Positions 60,629 to 64,000 of a DNA stretch of 64,000 nt are shown here, one piece after another. Each line of letters starts with the position of its first letter. The first letter of the stretch is position 1. Made by a program: the position numbers and the translations under genes. This DNA comes from Gammaproteobacteria bacterium (lineage in GTDB: Bacteria; Pseudomonadota; Gammaproteobacteria; Pseudomonadales; JADFDG01), in NCBI GenBank assembly GCA_018262975.1, contig JADFDG010000002.1, forward strand, positions 219,523 to 283,522, in the 5' to 3' direction. The notes under the pieces were generated by a model. It searched no databases and was not told the origin of the DNA. It was given only the letters and a program-made list of their open reading frames with translations.

Positions 60629-61972
60629 TTACTTGCCCAGCACCGCCTCGACCGCGCGCGCCGCGCTCTGGCAGGCGCCTTCCATCGTGGTGGTCCAGTC
60701 GGTGCGCGTCCAGTCACCGGCAATCGCCAGTCCCTGCACCGACGTCTTCTGCTCAGGGCGCACGCCGAACGTGCCCGGCGCCTGGCGGTACGTCGATTGC
60801 GGCATGCGCACGATGTGGCTGTGCAGCACCTGCGCGTCGCGCGCCTGCGGGTAGTAGCGACGGATCACGTCCATCTGCGTGTCGACGATTTCCTTGTTCG
60901 TACCCTTGATGAGTTCGTAGGACGCCGACACGGTCGTGGAATAGAACCAGTTCTTCACCGGCTGGCGACCGTGCATCTTCTGGCGATCCCAGATCTGCTC
61001 GAGCACGCCTTCGCCGCCGTAGATGATCTCGCCCCAGTCGTCCATGCCGATGGAACGATCGAGGTAATAGTTCACCGACACGATCGGCACCGGCTTCAAC
61101 TCGTCGCAGGCGCGGTAGATCTTCGCGTGCTCCGGCACCTGGTCGAGCATGCCGCGCACCTGCCACACCGGCACCGCGCAGATCACCGCGTCGGCCGTCA
61201 CCACCTCGCCGTCATTGAGCGTCACGCCGGTGACGCGACCGTTGTCCACGTTCACGTGGCGCACCGGCGCGCGCGCGCGTACTTTCACGCCGCGCTGCGC
61301 GAATACTTTCTCCGCGGAGGTGACGAACAGCGTGTCGAGATCGACCGTCGGGTAGCCGATGGACACCGGCGTCTTCGTGGCGACCGCGCGACGGATGCCG
61401 GTGGCCAGCAGGTCGGCAGGCACCTTTGCCGAGGAAATCGTCGGCAGGTCGCCGGTCAGGCCGATCACGATGCCGTCCCACTGCGCCTTGCGCGCCGACG
61501 CCGGCATGCCGATGCGGCGGAACCATTCGTCCGCGGTGATCTGGTCGAGGTCCGGCGGCTGGCGCAGCGACTGGCGGATCAGCTTCGCCTGCGCGATGGC
61601 GGTGCGCACCTTGTCCATGCCGGTCACGCCGGGCAGGTCGCCCAGCGCCGCGCGCAGCGCATCGATGCCGGTGGAACGGTTGCGGCGCACTTCGCCGCCG
61701 GGCATGCGGAACGACATCTGCCCGGGGAAGCACACGTGCTGGCGCGTACCGACGCTGTCGAGGTAGCGCATCAGGTACTCGTAGCCGCTGGCGAACACGT
61801 GCTGGCCGTTGTCCGGCACGTCATCCACTTCCGGCTGCGGAATGGCGATGGTGCGGCCACCGAGCGAGCCGCGCTTTTCCAGCAAGGTCACCGAGTGGCC
61901 CGCCTCGGCCAGCCACACCGCGGAGGCCAGCCCCGCCAATCCACCACCCACGACCAGGCACTGCATGTCCAT
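60629..61972 (-). CDS. FAD-dependent amine-oxidase-like protein (HpnE/phytoene-desaturase-like)
   Basis: In this 447-residue flavoprotein the N-terminal VVGGGLAGLASAVWLAEAGHSVTLLEKRGSLGGR is the FAD fold. DNGQHVFASGYEYLMRYL matches the GQH segment of hydroxysqualene dehydroxylases and carotenoid desaturases. The C-terminal LAIAGDWTRTDWTTTMEGACQSAARAVEAVL is the second FAD/substrate region. HpnC/HpnD genes are absent nearby, so squalene formation cannot be claimed. Other isoprenoid or amine substrates are open. It is followed by the HExxH membrane protein. Confidence 0.8.
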   Translation of the reverse strand: MDMQCLVVGGGLAGLASAVWLAEAGHSVTLLEKRGSLGGRTIAIPQPEVDDVPDNGQHVFASGYEYLMRYLDSVGTRQHVCFPGQMSFRMPGGEVRRNRSTGIDALRAALGDLPGVTGMDKVRTAIAQAKLIRQSLRQPPDLDQITADEWFRRIGMPASARKAQWDGIVIGLTGDLPTISSAKVPADLLATGIRRAVATKTPVSIGYPTVDLDTLFVTSAEKVFAQRGVKVRARAPVRHVNVDNGRVTGVTLNDGEVVTADAVICAVPVWQVRGMLDQVPEHAKIYRACDELKPVPIVSVNYYLDRSIGMDDWGEIIYGGEGVLEQIWDRQKMHGRQPVKNWFYSTTVSASYELIKGTNKEIVDTQMDVIRRYYPQARDAQVLHSHIVRMPQSTYRQAPGTFGVRPEQKTSVQGLAIAGDWTRTDWTTTMEGACQSAARAVEAVLGK

Positions 61973-62027
61973 GTCCCCGTTTTGCTGTCAGACGGGGCGA
62001 AGCATACGCGCCAGCGCCGGCTCGCGC

Positions 62028-62489
62028 CTACAACCAGCGGCGCACGGCCTGGCGGTAGCGCTCGAACTCCGCGCCGAACAACGCGGCCAAGGCGCGCTCT
62101 TCCGGCACGATCTGGAAGCGATTGATGTACAACACGAACACCAGCACGCCCGACAGCGCCAGCGGCGACGCCAGCCATGCCGCCCACGCGACCAGCAGCA
62201 GCGCGAAGCCCACGTACATCGGGTTGCGCGACAGCCGGTAGATGCCCGAGGTGACCAGCGCCGAGGCGCTGTCGGGTTTGAGCGGGTTGACCGTGGTGCG
62301 CGCGCGGCGGAAGGACAGCACGCCGGCCAGGCAGAAGAACGCGCCGCCCAGTGCCGGCACTGCGGTGGCCGCCATGCGGAGCGGCAGTGACAGCTCGAGG
62401 GCCGGCGTCACGCCGGCCACGCCCCACATCGCCACCGCACAGGCCAGCGCCACCAGCGGCGGCGGGATGCGGTGCTCCAGGGCGCGCAT
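62028..62489 (-). CDS. ICMT/PEMT-type membrane methyltransferase
   Basis: In this 153-residue protein with four or five helices, a loop GIYRLSRNPMYVGFALLL and the C-terminal VPEERALAALFGAEFERYRQAVRRWL are the isoprenylcysteine carboxyl methyltransferase-like signature (SAM-binding and substrate-binding). Bacterial members methylate lipids or small hydrophobic acceptors; the substrate is unknown. ATG 62489 begins one base after the DUF2750 stop; an earlier GTG at 62510 is less likely. Confidence 0.85.
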   Translation of the reverse strand: MRALEHRIPPPLVALACAVAMWGVAGVTPALELSLPLRMAATAVPALGGAFFCLAGVLSFRRARTTVNPLKPDSASALVTSGIYRLSRNPMYVGFALLLVAWAAWLASPLALSGVLVFVLYINRFQIVPEERALAALFGAEFERYRQAVRRWL

Positions 62490-62490
62490 G

Positions 62491-62844
62491 TCAGGACGCG
62501 CGGCCACCACGAGCCGCCTGGATGGCCGCCAGCAGTTGCCCGGCCTCGATCACCGAACCGCGCGATTTCGGGCCGAAATTGATGTTAACGTGGATGCCAT
62601 CCTCGATCATGGCCGGCAGCCAGGATTCCACGTAGGCCTGCAGGTCGATCGCCGCCGGCTGGTAGACCTTCCACTCGCCGGTGGCGCAGACCTTCGCCCC
62701 TTTCTCGTCGGACCACAGCAGCATGGCGTCGAATTCACCGTCGTTGAATTCGCAGACGGCCCAGTCGTCCTCCGCGCCTTTCAGGCCCCAGACCTGGCCC
62801 AGGCCAACGGCCTTGATGGCGAACGTATCTTGCGGCGCACTCAT
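62491..62844 (-). CDS. DUF2750 family protein
   Basis: The 117-residue cytosolic protein has the DUF2750 pattern VWGLKGAEDDWAVCEF, MLLWSDEKGAKVCA, GEWKVYQPAAIDLQAYVESWLPAMIEDGIHVNINFG. No function is known for the family. ATG 62844 gives a normal length. It is probably cotranscribed with the methyltransferase that follows. Confidence 0.82.
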   Translation of the reverse strand: MSAPQDTFAIKAVGLGQVWGLKGAEDDWAVCEFNDGEFDAMLLWSDEKGAKVCATGEWKVYQPAAIDLQAYVESWLPAMIEDGIHVNINFGPKSRGSVIEAGQLLAAIQAARGGRAS

Positions 62845-62924
62845 GCATGACTCCCGGTGGTGGACGGACGGCGGCGTTACGGCCAGCAACCCGGCTGGCG
62901 ACGCATCATCTTACACGCAAGCCC

Positions 62925-63317
62925 CTACGGCAGCCGCATCACCAGCAGCGGCATGAACACCAGCAACAGCAGGCCGATGGCCAGGTAGTTGCCGGTGCGC
63001 GGATCGAAGTCACGCAGCACCCTGGCCCAGGGCAGGCGCAACACGACCCTGGCGAGCACGATGTCGAACGTCGCCATGAACAGCGCCAGCACCAGCCCGA
63101 CCAGCAGCAGGCCGGTGGTTTCCGTCATGCCGATGCCCGGCACCAACAAATGGCAGACAACGAAAGCCAGCAACGTGCCGGACACGATGCTGGCTTTCAG
63201 CGCGCGCTTCTTGCCGATGCGCGGCACCAGCACCGCGGCCCGGAATATGCCGTGCAGCGTTTCCACGCCGGCCAGCGCGACGCACAGCGCCGCAACGCGG
63301 GTGATGGCTTCGCCCAT
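62925..63317 (-). CDS. Small integral membrane protein, unknown
   Basis: The 130-residue protein is mostly membrane helices: about 5-30, 48-66, 70-92 and 108-128. A basic loop PRIGKKRALKAS and a WARVLRDFDPRTGNY loop separate them. I do not recognise the family. ATG 63317 is chosen for a compact start (MGEAITRVAALCVALAGVE). The next upstream gene, also membrane, ends 11 bases before it. Confidence 0.65.
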   Translation of the reverse strand: MGEAITRVAALCVALAGVETLHGIFRAAVLVPRIGKKRALKASIVSGTLLAFVVCHLLVPGIGMTETTGLLLVGLVLALFMATFDIVLARVVLRLPWARVLRDFDPRTGNYLAIGLLLLVFMPLLVMRLP

Positions 63318-63328
63318 GCCTGCGCCGC

Positions 63329-63751
63329 TCAACCCGACAGTTGCGTGGAGATGAACCCCCACACGATGGCGGCGACCCCGCCGAGCTCGCCCACAATCAG
63401 CAACCACATGCCCCAGGTGGTGTTGAAGTTGCGCTCCTTGAACTGGTTGGTGACCTTGCCTTCCAGGCCGAGCCGGAAGTACTGCGCGATGGCCACCGCG
63501 AAGAAGAACAGCGGCACGCCGGTAATCACCAGCTGCACTTCCAGCGAATAGGGGCTGAAGTACAGCAGCGCGGCCATCACCAGCGCCGCGAAGCTGTAGA
63601 GCAGCGAGGAGCGGTGGGCGATGTCGATGTACGGATGGGCGCGGCGGTTGGCACTGGCCATGATCCCGCGGTATTTGAGGATGCCGCCGACCAGGCCGGC
63701 CAGCAGGAAGATTCCCGACGCGGCGAGCGTCAATTTCACGGCGAGGTTCAC
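63329..63751 (-). CDS. Small integral membrane protein, unknown
   Basis: The 140-residue protein has four hydrophobic helices with the conserved-looking loop GILKYRGIMASANRRAHPYIDIAHRSSLLYSFAAL. HPYIDIAHRSS may hold functional His/Asp residues. The start is GTG 63751 (VNLAVKL) with GGAGAAA six bases upstream; an earlier in-frame start would lack that site. The family is unrecognised. It is adjacent to, and probably cotranscribed with, the preceding and following small membrane genes. Confidence 0.68.
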   Translation of the reverse strand: MNLAVKLTLAASGIFLLAGLVGGILKYRGIMASANRRAHPYIDIAHRSSLLYSFAALVMAALLYFSPYSLEVQLVITGVPLFFFAVAIAQYFRLGLEGKVTNQFKERNFNTTWGMWLLIVGELGGVAAIVWGFISTQLSG

Positions 63752-63785
63752 GCGGCTTTCTCCGGGTATCGGAAGGAGGATCGAA

Positions 63786-64000
63786 TCACCGCCGGGAGTC
63801 GGGCAATAGCCGGTCTGCGACGAAAGCGAAAGCATGCGCGGCCACGTGGCCAAGCAGGAAGGCCGAACCGTATGCCATCAAGCCGTTGACTGCGAGCGAC
63901 AGCGCGCTGGCGCCGCCGAACCAGAGAACGGTCTGAGCAACGGCGAACACCACCAGGGATACCGGGAACGCCGTGGCATCTGCGGACAGGAAACAGTGCC
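63786..64000 (-). CDS. C-terminal part of a membrane protein (truncated by window edge)
   Basis: The minus-strand frame is open to the right edge and stops at TGA 63788-63786. The visible 70 residues are hydrophobic, with helices around AFPVSLVVFAVAQTVLWF and ALSLAVNGLMAYGSAFLLGH, and end ADRLLPDSRR. The two downstream small membrane genes suggest an operon. No family can be named from this fragment. Confidence 0.55.
   Translation of the reverse strand, partial: HCFLSADATAFPVSLVVFAVAQTVLWFGGASALSLAVNGLMAYGSAFLLGHVAAHAFAFVADRLLPDSRR

Noticed and set aside
60629-61972. Assignment of this gene firmly as hydroxysqualene dehydroxylase hpnE
   Set aside because: The FAD and GQH motifs fit but the usual HpnC and HpnD neighbours are missing, so only a family call is made.

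Overview
The window is GC-rich, gene-dense bacterial chromosome with no gap between genes longer than about 260 bases. Gene content and order point to a gammaproteobacterium near the Xanthomonadales/Pseudomonadales side. The markers are gmk-rpoZ-spoT-ridA-oxyR-recG, coaBC-dut-algC-argB-slmA, ftsYEX-rpoH, ubiCA-phoBR, metXW, rpmBG-radC and tandem M16 peptidases. No tRNA, rRNA, prophage, transposase or CRISPR array was seen. This is core chromosome rather than an island, and the unusual material is mostly regulatory and repetitive DNA.

Layout. 1-4377: end of an unknown helical protein, then metX-metW-rdgB-hemW. 4388-7861 (minus): envelope cluster with a TRL-like lipoprotein, PAP2 phosphatase, alpha/beta hydrolase and phospholipase-D lipoprotein. 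8022-9755: a 7TMR-DISM diguanylate cyclase. 9766-11856 (minus): DUF423, thiS, thiG, trmB. 11980-15857 (minus): ftsY-ftsE-ftsX and rpoH. A perfect CIRCE (HrcA) operator covers the rpoH promoter. 15959-20461: two M16 peptidases, rsmD and a YheT-like hydrolase. 20374-23455: a TetR regulator, a perfect 20-bp palindrome inside the divergent promoter, and a Tat-exported subunit with a GMC oxidoreductase. 23527-29193: coaD, ferredoxin, ggt, mutM, a YfaP-like lipoprotein and a small beta-barrel. 29406-36717: rpmBG, radC, coaBC-dut-algC-argB-slmA. 36721-43201: DUF4124 protein, pyrE/xthA, rph/yicC, a third M16 peptidase, gmk, rpoZ. 43460-50188: spoT, ridA, a YeeZ-like protein, oxyR, recG. 50196-54693 (minus): beta-barrel, SCP2-like, DUF4824, DUF2157, rubredoxin reductase and rubredoxin. 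54868-58411: ubiC-ubiA and phoB-phoR, with a canonical Pho box before phoB. 58432-64000 (minus): secreted protein, YebC-family, YjdM/PhnA, a tiny membrane HExxH protein, an FAD oxidoreductase, an ICMT-like methyltransferase, DUF2750 and three small membrane proteins, the last cut by the window edge.

Recurring themes. Neighbouring genes are tightly packed and many overlap by four bases (ATGA, GTGA or TTGA), so translational coupling is likely. A family of GTAG-headed palindromes resembling REP/BIME elements occurs at eight intergenic sites: five as inverted pairs and three as single units. Two single units supply the stop codon of the preceding gene. The four most informative regulatory sites are the CIRCE on rpoH, the TetR-type palindrome, the Pho box and the OxyR regulator with both redox cysteines.
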